From positions 9,870,972-9,934,971 of the forward strand of contig NC_045146.1 in assembly GCF_008831285.2 (NCBI RefSeq): DNA of 64,000 nt, given 5' to 3'. Position 1 is the first letter of the stretch. Each line of letters starts with the position of its first letter. The position numbers and the translations under genes were made by a program. Source of the stretch: Nymphaea colorata (lineage: Eukaryota > Streptophyta > Magnoliopsida > Nymphaeales > Nymphaeaceae). This document shows positions 34,761 through 46,649 of this stretch, in pieces. Below the pieces are notes generated by a model. It saw only the letters and a program-made list of their open reading frames with translations, did no database searches and was not told where the DNA came from.

Positions 34761-34778
34761 GCGTTGGCTCTGATACCA
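34761..34778 (-). promoter_or_regulatory. Copia 2 primer-binding site (initiator Met-tRNA)
   Basis: The minus strand reads TGGTATCAGAGCCAACGC immediately after the LTR. It shares its first 14 bases with the primer site of copia 1. Confidence 0.95.
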
Positions 34779-35056
34779 TATAGAAACACACACCAAGATG
34801 GAGAGAAAGAGAAGGAACACACAATATACGTGGAAAACCTCAAAGAGAGGTGAAAAACCACGGAGAAGCTCTAACCTAGGGGCACAACTGCAACCCTAGG
34901 AGAGAGAAAATGTTATTCCACTTAATCAACAATTACACCATAAGTGTGATTAAATAAGAGGGAAAACCGCCTAGGGTATCGAGCCACTCTCGGTACCCGT
35001 GCCCATGGGACCGGGTTTGGATCCAGACCCGGTTCCCTACACATGATATGTTAACA
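34779..35056 (-). repeat. Copia 2 5' LTR (278 bp)
   Basis: On the minus strand it begins TGTTAACATATCATG and ends TTTCTATA, next to the primer site. The terminal dinucleotide is TA rather than CA, a single transition that would impair integrase recognition of this end if reverse transcription preserved it. It contains a GGATCC-centred palindrome at 35010-35033 with one mismatch. Confidence 0.97.
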
Positions 35057-35061
35057 CATTC

Positions 35062-38000
35062 ACTCATCCTTTTCATCACAATGCATTCATATTGAGCACT
35101 TGATCAATCATTCACTTGATCACAGTACACTTACTCATAATACACGTAATCAATCATTCATCAAATCGTTCACTTAGCTATCATTTATTAAAGTGATTTG
35201 TCATTCACATTGCACTTGATCAATCCTTCATTAAATCTTCCAATTATGTAGACATGGTATACATAATGTGGATGTCATTTGCTCAAACAAACACGACATC
35301 ATTCAATCGGTGCCTATAATTCAACATTAGATATTCATTCAAATACTATTTTCATTGTCAATTACCCTAGACCACTTGAAAGGCACTTATCATGTTTAAC
35401 AAAAGCATATTGTACAATCACCTAAAGGTTTAATGTATCTACCCCTTAAGTTGAAACCCCAAGATGTGGCTAATTGCAATTTACCTCTAATGTTTTAAAT
35501 TGTTAATCTAAGTGGTCTTGTCAATTTTTATCCATCACACCTTATGATCCTTTCACATTTTCACATTTCAATTTATAGCTCATGTCAATGCAAATACAAG
35601 CATGTGCACACCACCGGTGACCTCATGGTCAGAAGAAACCCCCATGATGGCATAAAATGCTTGTATTTAGACCTCCTACAATGGCAGATCAATCTATCAA
35701 GAAACTCATTTACCAATAGGGTTGTTCAACCTTTCCTAAGGCACTAGGCTGGGAGGGTGGGAGCCTACACTCCAAAAGTACACAACACAATTTGATATTG
35801 TAGGGTCTTGCAAATACCTACTGTTTGAGTAGGCTTTCTAGTGGAAAAGATAGGGCACAACCACATGGAGTGCCACTCCAATTCCCCAACACATAATTAG
35901 TATTTTATCAATTTTTTTAGGTGTTGGACAAAGAAACATAAAGCATTTTTGTCAGTCATTTAGGCCTACATAACACAATTCAACAAGCACATACAAAGTC
36001 AATTTCATTGACACTCACAATGGCCTAAACAATCAATTAGGGATGACTCGAACAATCACAATCAATTTGGGATGGCTCAAACCATCAATTAGGTGTCCAG
36101 TAGTTAGATGGTGCCCAGTCAAGCATCTATATACATTAACACAAACTCCATACTCTTATCAATCAATCATTTAAATATTCTTTTCTATTTACAAACTTAG
36201 CTACTCGTGACCACAAAATTTTACACTTGGACAGGTGACCCCAAGTTGTTATGTGTCCATTAGGTTTGCCTAACCTAGGTATATTCATTATACAGTAAGT
36301 GAAGTAAGTATTCAATTCTATTTTGATAAGGTCTATTTTCAATATAGGTAAACCACTGGTATCTTCTAGTTAAAGAAATTCACTTTGATATCTATTTTTT
36401 TCTGTCAACAACCATGGAGAGTAATCTCCATGTACAATCCACAAATATCTGCCCTATACAATTAACATTTTGGGATACTCTCTAATGCATCACTCATGCT
36501 TGAGAAGCCAAGCTCAACCCATAAGCACACCTACAATTGTCCTATGCAGATATTGTGTAATATGTGCATCCATTATTAGCATATTCAAATAGCACATATC
36601 AATTTAATTTCAATAGTTACAAACAAAACATGTTATCTTCGAATGTCAAGCATGATCATTTACAATTATACATGCAATTTATTAATGTCAAAATGGGAAA
36701 ATAATTGGATGGGTTAGCCACCATACTATGAACACCCCATATTGTAGATACTACAAAATGACAATTTGGCTCTACATCAATTGTTTTATCACTGTTTTTA
36801 ATAGTTTTCTAACCTATTGTGTGCATGACTTTAGTACAGCCCTAGAATATCCCATTCTACCCTAGTAGGATGACATATTCCATAAACATAGGGGAGCCTT
36901 AGTTCTGGCACTAATCCTAGGTCATTTTTATGATTCTGCCCTTGAACCGTAGAAACCTTAGAAATTTGGTTATTACAAAGAATCAAATTTTTTGGCCCTC
37001 CTGGATCCTTGAATCAGCCTTACACCTTTCATTTCATTCCACGATGGCCCTACTTTACTCATTTTGAATTTAAAAAATACCAAATTTGAGCTAAATCTAA
37101 GGTGTTTTGCTACGTCAACAAGTGTATTTTCTCATACTGGTTTTCTACTAAAATGTAATAGGTTGTCTAATTGTTATAACTTTTTAAAATGTGTTTTCAA
37201 TACCAAATTTTGCATTTAATAGATAATTTTCATGTTTCTTTGCATGACATCTTCATGTTGTATGAAGAAATGCTGTCACAAAATTATGATGCATTACCTA
37301 GCTCCTAAAATAAAATCAACCCAAGGAACTATGCTATGTTACATCCCAATTTTCTTTTATAATTAGTTTTTCTGCTCTATATTTGTCAAACCATAACTTC
37401 CAGTCTAGCAGGTCTTTCCACAATTTGCCAATTTCAGTAAACTGTCCTATACTCAGAGTCCAAAATACCAATTTTTAGTCAAGAAAAATATTGTATACAT
37501 GCATGACAATCCATTCTACATATGCTTTCACAAAAGAGAAACTATTTGCTATGCAAACTACACTAGATCAAGCGTACACATCCTTTTTGGGGTAACAAGT
37601 CCTTCCTCTCTTCAAATGGAACGAACATATTTAGTAAGAATTGACAAAATGACGAAACTTTTATTTCAAAATTCCAATTCATGTTCCAAAATTAGATATC
37701 TAAAACACATACATATCTGTTAAAGGTTTTTTCAAGAGATATGTACCATATTTCTAAAACCTTGAGGGCCACTTAGCCTTCCAAAGACAATTCCTATTTT
37801 TCAAAATCTGGAAGCATATGCATTTCACATTATGCATTGTTATCTAGGTTTGAAGCACAATACATAAGAATTTTAGACATTATACAACATAGTTTGGAAC
37901 TTAGATTGGTTACTTTGAATAAAGATGTCTGAAATAGCTGCTCCTCTTACTAAAGGATGGGTCCCATATTTTTTCAATGGACAGAGGCAAGTTAACATTC

Positions 38001-38229
38001 TTTTCCTATTAATCGCATGTGAAACCTTGAATTCTCATGTAAACACATACCTGCAATGTGCTGCCAACAAACAATCTTTGGTTTTCCCACAGATGATGGA
38101 CAATTGCTAATCCCATTGTCACAATTGCAACCACTACCACTTTTTATTTTCCTTTTTGATCCTGTTACAATTAATAATTGAAAACTTTGAATTTTTGCTT
38201 AGTAAGTTATTGGGTATTACAACTGTGGT
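35062..38229. other. AT-rich intergenic DNA with degenerate repeat at its left end
   Basis: The first 180 bases continue the degenerate array interrupted by copia 2, with phrases such as ACTTGATCAATCATTCA at changing spacing. Beyond that I see no open frame with a recognisable domain. Near-duplicate phrases around AACAATCAATTAGG at 36030-36090 are the only other structure noted. Confidence 0.4.
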
Positions 38230-39720
38230 AGATGAAGGTAGAACATTGAAAGTCAAAGATATGAAAATTGTTCATGAATATCCAAATGTATTCTCTAATA
38301 AATTACTTGAACTACCTCTTGTATAAGCAGGGGAGTTGCAATATTGGCTCTAGCAACCCCTCCCTATATCTAAGGGACCAGATTACATGGCTACAGCTAG
38401 AAGCAATTAAAGCAATTGGTAGATAAGAGTTTCATTTTGACCCATTTCATCACCATGGGGAGAAATAGTGCTATTTGTAAAGAAAAAGGACGTGATTATC
38501 GAATGCTTAATCATATCAATAATAAAAATAAATATCCTCCCCCAAAATTGAGGATATGTTTGACCTGCTTAAGAATGCGAAGGAATTGTTGAAGAAAGAT
38601 TTTGAAGTTCAAGTACCATTAGTTGCTCATATGAGAAAAAGACGTGACTAAGACAACTTTGCAAACTAGGTACAAGCATTATGAAGTATGAGTGATGCCA
38701 TTTGGATTGACCAATGCCTCTACAATATTTGTGGAATTAATAGATCAGATATTCCAAAATTACTTAGACTAGTTTGTGATTGTATTTATTGATTATTGAT
38801 ATATTTTGACAGCAAAAAATAATATAGAGATCTTTTAAGGAGGTGTGACGGAGTTTTTATATGGCATAAGCTTTATGCCAAAAGCTGAAAATGCAAGTTG
38901 TGGCTATAAAATGTGAGCATCCTTGGCGACATTTTATCTAAAGATGGTGTATCATGGAATTCTTCAACAGTGTTAGTTGTGCACAATTTGAAAGCACCTA
39001 AAAATGTGACAAAGGTTCCAAGTTTCCTAGGGTTGGTAGGATATTATAAAAGATTTATACAGGATTTTTCAAAGATTGTCATGTCAATGACTAAACTATT
39101 GAAAGAGGAAGCAAAGTTTGCATGGCATGCTGGATGTGAGAAGAGCTCTTATACATTGAAAGACAAGTTTACCACTCCCCCCTCCTCCCAATTCTAACCC
39201 CTCTTTTGGAAACACTAGATTTGTGATGTACACAAATGCATCAGGAACAAGTTATGCTTGTGTATTGATGCAGCACGAGAAGGATGTTGCATGTGCTTCT
39301 AGGCTACTTAAAACTCATGAAAAACACTATCCTACTACTGATGATTTGGAGATTAAGGCAATCGTATTTGTGTTTACAAATATGGAGACATTATCTTTGT
39401 GGGCTAAAATTTGTAATTATAGACCACAAATAACTTCAATATATTTGATTTCCCACAAAGATTTGAATATAAGGTAGAATAGGTGGTTAAAATATATGAA
39501 AGGTCATGATTTTGGAATATGATACCACATAGGAATAGTGAATGTGGAAGTAGAAGCCCTAAGCAAATATGAAAATGCAATGGCTGGTAGCATTGTTGCC
39601 CATTTGTCAAAACTAGTGCAAGAACGGATAACATGAGAGCTTTATCTAAGTGAGAATGGCAACACGAATATGACTGCATTGATAAGATAGTCAATTGTTT
39701 GACAAAATCATATAAAGGCA
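38230..39720 (+). pseudogene. Ty3/gypsy pol relic (reverse transcriptase and RNase H)
   Basis: RT begins near 38255 with a VHEYPNVFSNKLLELPL-like segment, followed by PISKGPDYMA and a SPWGEIVLFVKKKD block, all broken by stops. At 38913-39197 the frame reads LGDILSKDGVSWNSSTVLVV and PKNVTKVPSFLGLVGYYKRF, the RT-RNase H junction of gypsy elements. At 39223-39477 RNase H reads YTNASGTSYACVLMQHEKDV, ASRLLKTHEKHYPTTDDLEI and SHKDLNIR, where the first catalytic Asp of the (S/T)DAS motif is Asn (TNAS). After a stop come RWLKYMKGHDF and VEALSKY. The relic is clear but long dead. No LTRs found. Confidence 0.85.
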
Positions 39721-41240
39721 AAAAGAAGGTCCATTTTATGCCAAATATGTTGAATCAAGTAAGAAAGCATATTATAACATACATCAAAATAAAGATTGTT
39801 TCTAGTACCTACAACAAATATTGTGTGGTTTAGATGGAATCAGAACTTATGGCCTTGGACCAAACAATTTTGTATTTTGATCTCAAGTATAATGTCAAGT
39901 TTAAAATTTTTATCATATAGCTTCCTTGAGGATTCTTCCCCCAATGAAGTTTAGTCTTGTATCTAAAGTTAGAGGGAAATCTCCACCGTCCTGACCACTA
40001 TAAATACCCACTAGAGGAGGAGGTCTCTAACCAAAAAGTTCCAACACAAGCTAGCATAAAAGTTGAGAAATTCCCAACAAGTGCATTAAGTTATACCTTG
40101 ATGAAAAAGGTCTTTTGGCTAAAACCTTTAAGGTTCTTTTGGGTTTGAGCCAGGGTCTTAGTTTAGTTCTAGAGTCTAACCAAGTCCACAAAGGCTTAGC
40201 TTTATAGAGCCAAGACGTGCTCTGGATGTACTGCAAATAAGGAAGTCATCATTTCATGTAATTCCTTTCCCTCTTTCTTTCTTTTCTTATCTGCAATGTA
40301 GTTATTTTCTTACTTGGTCTTTTAGAAGCATGCTCAGATTCTCCTTTTCTGCTTTTACATGCTTAGCTTAGTTTTTCTGCTTAGTTCGTACATTTGTTTA
40401 AAACATGACTTAATTTAGTTTTTTTTTTTTTCGCATGCTTAGTTTAGTTCATTTGTATTTTAGTTCTTAGATATTCTTGAAGCATGCTTTAGTTTTCTTC
40501 AAGTTCTTTTAAAATTCTTAGGATAGTTTATTTCAGTTTTCCTTTCGATTATATTTTAAATTTTTGCCCGTTAGTAGGCGTGGAGGTCAGTATGCCTCGA
40601 GATTCTTCCCTCTTCTCTTGGTTTAATTCTAAGGTTTAATTAAATTTTCATTGTCTAGCTTCATACATGCATTGGTCATATAGTTTCTCACTTGAGTTAA
40701 ATCATATATTGTTTAGATTTAGAATCATGCATATTTGATTTTAAACAATGCTTGTTCCAACAATATTTTCTTTCTACCACTCTCGTACCAAGTGTTCACG
40801 CACTTCATAAAATAGTTTTTCCCCAAATTGTCTACGTTGGTTTTCGGGCACCGACAGATAAAAACAATCTGTAGCTTTGGGGCGCTTTGTCAATCCCTCT
40901 CTTTATCTCTATCCATCGATGATGGGCGCCGATGCTCAGTGGCTGACTGGAATAAGGTACGAGATCGATCTTTCTCAAACACACGCTTTCTCTTTCAACT
41001 AGCAAGTCAAACAAAAGAGGGCGTCAAAAGCCCTCCCTCCCTCTCTCTCATTCTCTCTCATATCCCTCGGCTGCCATGGCCAATGCTCTCTCTCACCCTC
41101 TTAAATGTGTGTGGAGGGTCAACTGTGTTCTTTGTTTCGTAGAAAAATCAAAAGAGAAAGGCATTTCCCTTTATCTATCTCTCTCAAACCCTCGGCTGGC
41201 CGTGAGCTTCTCTTATCCTCTCCCTTATCGCACTCCTCTC

Positions 41241-41284
<44 letters not shown>

Positions 41285-41414
41285 CGATGATGGTACAGAG
41301 TTTCTTTTTTTATTTTTTTATTTTTAATTTGAACATGGCGCAACTGGCCTAACTGTCGTGAGAAACATACCTTGATGATGACTTTTTCGGTCATAAAATG
41401 TGCCTGCCTTCCGC
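39721..41414. other. Intergenic DNA, possible LTR or promoter remnant
   Basis: A TATAAATA word at about 40000 sits in GC-richer sequence like a retrotransposon promoter. The following kilobase is T-rich with repeated GCTTAGTTTAGTT phrases (about 40340-40530), and then pyrimidine-rich sequence. It may be the 3' part of the gypsy element upstream, but no ends could be placed. Confidence 0.3.
41243..41281. repeat. (CT)n microsatellite
   Basis: About 38 bases of pure CT dinucleotide following a CTCTCTACCTCTC lead-in. Confidence 0.95.
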
Positions 41415-41495
41415 CGACCAAGCGTTGGTCGATGAGGAAAAGGTCGTCGTCATGACCATATGACGACGACCTTGCAGCTTTTGATGATATCAAAA
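41415..41495. other. Cluster of three consecutive perfect hairpins
   Basis: CGACCAA/TTGGTCG with a 3-base loop (41415-41431), then AAGGTCGTCGTCAT with its exact inverse and a 6-base loop (41440-41473), then TTTTGAT/ATCAAAA with a 3-base loop (41479-41495). All arms are perfect. The setting (GTCGT words in non-coding DNA) resembles subterminal sequence of a DNA transposon, but I see no terminal repeats. Confidence 0.8.
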
Positions 41496-42290
41496 CCGTC
41501 GTTAAAGATAAAGAATGTTGTAGAGACATCTTATCATAGCTTATTATGGCCCATTAGAGTAAGTAAAGAGTCAGCCAATCAGGTTCTATAATATATATAA
41601 AGATACGAGGTCCCAAAAAAGTTTTGAATGGGTAATGTCCATATGGTTTGTGCATCACACTCTATATTATGTATATTAATATTTTAATTTTGTCAGTTGG
41701 ATAGTATATAATAAATAAATGTGATTATTGAAGATGAAAGATTCGAAGTTGAATACATAAAGATAGGTAATGTTTTCTTTTATTTTACTATAAATTTTAA
41801 GATTTATTATAATTTATTAATTTGTTTATTTTCAAAACAAGTCTTGAACATGTGACAGGAGTTGAAGGATTCATTAATATTGCCATGGCAAATACAATGG
41901 TAATCAATGGAAAAAAAAAAAAAAGTTGCCCTTGTGTAAAGTGCAAACTGTTTACATCAATAAGCAAGAGATGTTTTAGATCACTTGATTTGTTTTGGTT
42001 TTATCCAAAATTCTACTTGTTGGCATTACTATGGCAAGTCATTATTTTCATGTGCGAAATTTTTGTGGTGTTGTGGTAGGTAGGGAAAAGAGAACTCACC
42101 TCCATCCATTTGAAAAGAGATACAACCTATTCTGTTGGCACGAGGATCGGCTAATCACAAGGCCTTTATCCAAGTTAAACAAGCTAAAATCCAAAATGAC
42201 ATTGTTTCATGTCTAATATTCCTGTATAATATGCTTCAAACATAAATTGTAACATGTATCGTGTATTGCTTTTGCTTCGAGAGTTTGAAA
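41496..42290. other. AT-rich intergenic DNA
   Basis: Several short open frames without similarity to any family I know. It ends at the tandem repeat array. Confidence 0.4.
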
Positions 42291-42294
42291 ATGA

Positions 42295-43075
42295 GAGCTA
42301 ATTTTAGAACGGTAAGTAACCCTCAGGGTTTTAGAAATATGGATCATATTCAAGCTAATTTTAGAACGGTAAGTAACCCTCAGAGTTTTAGAAATATGGA
42401 TCATATTCCATTGGAAACCCTTTTTATCATCTGCTCATGTTACGCACTTTAAGACTACGTGATGCATGTAGAAATTGGAATTAGAAAACAAATTTAGAAT
42501 GTGAAAGTTAATTGGGAACGGATGTTGGAGCCCAAATAGAGAATCAAATTTCGAAATGTGTTTATAACATGTGCTAAAAAGCAAATTTGGAACATGGTAG
42601 AACTGTAAGTAACCCTCAGGGGTTTAGAAATATGGATCATATTCCATTGGAAACCCTTTTTATCATCTGCTCGTGTTATGCATTTTAAGACTACATGATG
42701 CACGTGGAAAGTGGAATTAGATTACAAATTTAAAATGTGAAAGTTAATTGGGAACGGATGGTGGAGCCCAAATAGAGAATCAAATGCCAAAATGAGTTTA
42801 TAACATGTGCTAAATAGCAAATTTGGAACATGGTAGAACTGTAAGTAGCCCTCAGGGTTATAGAAATATGGATCATATTCCATTGAAAACCCTTTTTATC
42901 ATCTGGTCGTGTTACACATTTTAAGACTACATGATGCATGTGGAAATTGGAATTAGAAAACAAATTTAGAATGTGAAAGTTAATTGGGAACGGGTGGTGG
43001 AGCCCAAGTAGAAAATCAAATTTCAAAATGAGTTTATAACATGTGCTAAAAAGCAAATTTGGAACATGGTTGGAA
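42295..43075. repeat. Tandem repeat array, unit about 237 bp, about three copies
   Basis: The marker AGAAC(G/T)GTAAGTAACCCTC occurs at 42307, 42363, 42599 and 42836. The last three are 236 and 237 bases apart and define the main unit, which includes TAGAAATATGGATCATATTC, ACCCTTTTTATCATCTG, AAGTTAATTGGGAACGG and ATAACATGTGCTAAA. The first two markers are only 56 bases apart and form a smaller nested duplication. Copies differ by a few percent. No protein is implied. Confidence 0.93.
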
Positions 43076-43406
43076 GACCTAGTATGAAAATGGGATTTTA
43101 AAGACAGATTTGGAAAGTAATTTTGGAAACATATTTGAAAGGAAGTTTGAATTGGGTTTTGAAAAAGACTTCAATTTTGTAAAGCATGATGTGTGTTTTC
43201 GAAAGTGTATCCTACAAGATATCAAAACATTCAATCTTTTTTCTGCAACATTTTTAGGAGGAACCGTGCGCACGTGTAAAAAGCATTTGTGTTGATCAAC
43301 ATGTAAGAAAATTGCAAATCAATGGTTTATACATGCATGACAAACCATTGTATGCATATAAATGTGTAAAAAAACTTACCATCAGAGATAGCCAGCTAAT
43401 TTTCAT

Positions 43407-43434
<28 letters not shown>

Positions 43435-43439
<5 letters not shown>

Positions 43440-43770
43440 TGTTTGCAACTAGGTCAGGAATAAAAACTAGACCCTTAAATATGACACCGAAAGTTTTGTT
43501 TTTTTGAAATCTAACCTTATCAATATGATCTTAAAGATAGGTTAATGCAAAATATATATTAAATTGACCATTTTTTGAGTTTTAATATCGTTTTTATAAT
43601 AAGCGAAACAAAATTGCTCTCGTAGCATCAACATTTTTCATAAAAACAACTTGATCCAAAGCATGTTTTATACCAAAATAGTTTTTATAAAAATATTATG
43701 ATGTTGATATTTTATTTAAAATAATTTTGTAGCAAACAATTAAAGGAACTGTTTTTTATCCCTGACATAC
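43435..43770. mobile_element. MITE-like element A, flanked by microsatellites
   Basis: The AT-rich core lies between a TA tract (43406-43434) and a compound TG then TA tract (43771-43798). Its ends are imperfect inverted repeats: GTCAGGAATAAAAACTAG at about 43456 against the complement of CTGTTTTTTATCCCTGAC near 43750-43767. Several internal phrases match element B at 46650-47015. The arrangement is that of Micron-type MITEs, which sit in TA microsatellites. No coding capacity. Confidence 0.6.
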
Positions 43771-44163
43771 GTGTGTGTGTGTGTGTATATATATATATTG
43801 AAGTCAGTCGGCCGCCGAATTCTGCTGGATGAATTTAAAAAAAAAAACTATCCTAAAAAATATCATGAAATGGAAGCACTAGTAAAATATTATGGGGTAG
43901 CTACAATTTATGTTGCTTTTAGTGAAGGTATTTTGGTCAGCTGGAAATTTAAGACAGCCAGCTTATTTAAAATTTTCCATATAGAGAGAGAGAGAGCCGA
44001 TAAAATGGGAATATATAACAAAATTTGGGGACAAGAGGTCCCCTAAATACAAAAACAATCCGCAAAAAAACAGACCGCAAAAACAGAAGCAGGAAGAAGA
44101 AATATACAATACAATGCACAGAAAAATAAAAGAGAAGAGGAAAGACGGAGCGACACAGTCACC

Positions 44164-45412
44164 CAACCGCAGACGGGCAGCGGCGCTTCAACCGAATGGC
44201 AAACTGGACATCCCCTTGCACAAGACGAGCCACAGAATCTAGCGAAAAAAAGGTGCCCCTAAAGACCCTGTTATTGCGCTCCACCCAAATGCGTCACAAA
44301 GCTGAAATGAGCCACGGCCTCCAGACATGACCCCAGGAAGCAGTCAGGTGTGGGGAAGGGCAAAAGAGGAAAAGAAAACGAATGGATGGTGGGTTTGGAA
44401 GACTACTAACAAGGGAAGACCAAGTAGAAGCAAAGACACTAGAGAAAAAAGGGCAAGAAGTAAAAAGGTAGACCCAATACTCAGTCGCGACAAGACATAG
44501 GGGACACTGGTTAGCCAAACTGATGCCAAGGCGCTGTAGGTGGTCAAAAGTGTTGATATGGTCAGTGAGAAGAAGCCAGACAAAAGCAATGGCACGAGGA
44601 GATAGGCCAGGAGACCAAAGAGACTGGAGAGGGAGTGACGCGACAGAAGGATCAAAGGAGGCCAGGTAGCAAGAAGAAAAAGTGAACTCACGGGTAGGTG
44701 AAAGAGGCCAGGATAGGGACATGGATGATGAGAGGTCAGCAAGGCGGAGGAAAAGAGGAAGGACAGAAAGCATGTCACACTAAAAGTGAGAGGGGGAGGT
44801 GTGAGAGATAGAACTATGTCAGATGCTAGAAAAAGGCAGGTTGAATTTTGAACTAATGAATTGGGTGATGAGAGAATGTTCAGTTGCTAACCGCCACCAC
44901 CAAGAACACAGAAAAGACTCGCAAACCCGACTAAGGTTGGTAACCCCAGCATCCCCAAGAAGACGTGGAAAGGCAACCACATCTCAATGCGCAAGGCGAT
45001 CTGAAGGTCGATCACCATCCCAAACAAAATTACAAATAAGCTTATCAAACCTATGCAAAACAGCCACAGGAAGCCGAAAGAGAGCCAAAGCATGGAGAGT
45101 GACCGACACAAGGCAGTGTTTAACTAGAGTAATCCAACCTGGGAGAGAAAGCAGCTTTCCTTGCCAACACTGAAGGCGATCAGTAAGTTTCTGCTCCAAC
45201 CCATTCCAAAAAGAGGGAGCAGGAGGCGACAACGTAATCTGAAGCCCCAAATAGTCCATAGGCAGGCTAGTAACCTTACACCCAAAGCAAGCTTCCGCGA
45301 GAAGTACCGTGGTCGGATCCGCGTGAATGAGGGAAAGGTGACACTTGGCGGAATTGATAGAAAGACCTATGATGAGCTCAAAAACCCGAAGGATGAGCCA
45401 CGTTCTTACAAT
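44164..45412 (-). pseudogene. LINE ORF2 C-terminal region with zf-RVT
   Basis: At 44984-45259: YLGLQITLSPPAPSFWNGLE, CWQGKLLSLPGWITLVKHCL, matching the post-RT segment of plant L1 proteins. At 44294-44773 the zf-RVT domain reads LLTDHINTFDHLQRLGISLA, NQCPLCLVATEYWVYLFTSC. It then continues in another frame as VERNNRVFRGTFFSLDSVAR and ends KRRCPSAVG with a stop near 44164. Frame changes separate the segments. Confidence 0.8.
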
Positions 45413-46500
45413 CTACTGGCAGGAAGCACTGCCGAACAGGAGAAAATCATCAGCATACAGAAGGGTGGAGAAGGACGGTAAGTGGGAGAGCGAATGGGGT
45501 GTGAGGAAGCCAACGACCGTTGCGTGATGGAAAAGCGCAGAAAAGCTCTCAGCAACCAAGTTGAAAAGCAAGGGCGATAACGGGCAACCTTGACGGAGGC
45601 CACGCTCGAGACAAAAGAAATCGCCACACTTCCCATTGAAGGAGACTGCAAGCTGGGCCCCAATGACAAGCGACATGATCCACTATATAAACGATGGACC
45701 AAACGCAAGACGGGTGAGGAGGTCAGAAAGGAACTCCCAACTAACCGAGTCAAAGGCCTTAGAGATGTCCAACTTAAGGGTGAATGAAGGAAGCCGTAGA
45801 CAGTAAAGGAAGTGAACAACCTCATTGGTTAGGACAACCGCGTCCTGCAGATGCCGACCCTTGACGAAAGCAACCTGAAAGGGGTTAATGACAGAAGGCA
45901 TGACAGGCGCAAGCCGCAAAGAGAGCAACTTAGCAATAATCTTGTAAAGTGTGCATAGGATGGAGATCGGGCGAAAGTGGGTGACGTCCGTAGGGTTAGG
46001 GCGCTTAGGCACCAGGACGCAGGTAGCTTGATTGAATTCCTTCAGGAAAACAGAATTGGAGGCGAACTCATCACAAAACGCAAACACATCCGCGCTACAA
46101 ACCTCCCAAAAAATACGAAAAAATTCGACAGGGAAACCATCAATGCCGGGCGCCTTACCAGAGTCAAGGACCCAGACCACGTTCTTGATCTCTTGGTGCT
46201 GGAAGGGCTGCTCAAGAGACAGAGAGAGAGGAGAGGTGAAAATCCGACAGCGTGGCATGGAAGCGAAGAGGTTTAGAGTAGAAATCCCGAAAATGAGCGC
46301 TCAGAGCTGGGAGGATGTCATCGCCAAGAAAAACCCTGCCCCCGATACCCATGGACTGGAGCAACGTCTGATGGCGCCTTTGAGAGGCGGCCAAGTGGAA
46401 GAATCTAGAGTTCTGTCCCCATGCGCGAGCCAACCCAGCCTAGAGCGCTGCTGCCAGAGAGAGAGAGATTTGTTGGCTATCTCTATGGCGGGCTGATTTT
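45413..46500 (-). pseudogene. LINE reverse transcriptase domain (truncated element)
   Basis: Pre-RT sequence at 46212-46500 is split over two frames (RSRLGWLAHGD, then NSRFFHLAASQRRHQTLL). At 45683-46258: KAPGIDGFPVEFFRIFWE, NPTDVTHFRPISILCTLYKI, FVKGRHLQDAVVLTNEVVHF, and LKLDISKAFDSVSWEFL, which holds the first catalytic Asp. After a frame change, 45413-45676 reads ERGLRQGCPLSPLLFNLVAE and LLYADDFLLFG, an intact YADD box. RT motifs are therefore all present but not in one frame. Confidence 0.85.
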
Positions 46501-46608
46501 TTTTGTGTTGTGTCATTTAAAGTTCTAGCCATCAATTGGTCATTGCTAATACACCTTTTGTAACAGTTTTTAATCACATAAAACAAAAAAATTCCGGCCA
46601 CAAATATG

Positions 46609-46649
<41 letters not shown>

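Larger units (their letters stand above)
29881..35056 (-). mobile_element. Copia 2: complete but inactivated Ty1/copia retrotransposon (5176 bp)
   Basis: Two 278-bp LTRs in direct orientation with respect to the minus strand, a CATTC target duplication (29876-29880 and 35057-35061), a primer site at 34761-34778, and a polypurine tract at 30159-30173. The gag-pol order is the same as copia 1, and many blocks are recognisably homologous, but LTR sequence and length differ, so it is a separate family of the same kind. LTRs differ at 9 of 278 positions, roughly 1.2 million years at 1.3e-8 per site per year (rough inference). Two frameshifts and one nonsense codon disrupt gag-pol. Confidence 0.97.
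43985..46500 (-). mobile_element. 5'-truncated L1-clade LINE
   Basis: Reading right to left from 46500, the element starts abruptly inside ORF2, between endonuclease and RT (QPAIEIANKSLSLWQQRSRL), and continues through RT, zf-RVT and a C-terminal tail ending at a stop near 44164. Its 3' untranslated part contains a GGGGAC/GTCCCC hairpin (44027-44043). 5' truncation is usual for target-primed insertion. The exact 3' end and target duplication could not be placed. It is GC-richer and better preserved than the plus-strand LINE. Confidence 0.85.

Noticed and set aside
42213-43056. Minus-strand frames repeating MIHISKTLR and MHHVVLKC segments as a repeat protein
   Set aside because: The repetition comes from the 237-bp tandem DNA repeat; frames break between units and no start or family fits.
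45977-46496. Plus-strand frames of 99-154 codons in the truncated LINE
   Set aside because: The minus strand here encodes recognisable RT, so these are antisense shadows.
43960-46560. ATTTAAA on both sides of the truncated LINE as a target-site duplication
   Set aside because: The two copies are not adjacent to the element ends as far as these can be placed, and a 7-base AT-rich match is expected by chance.
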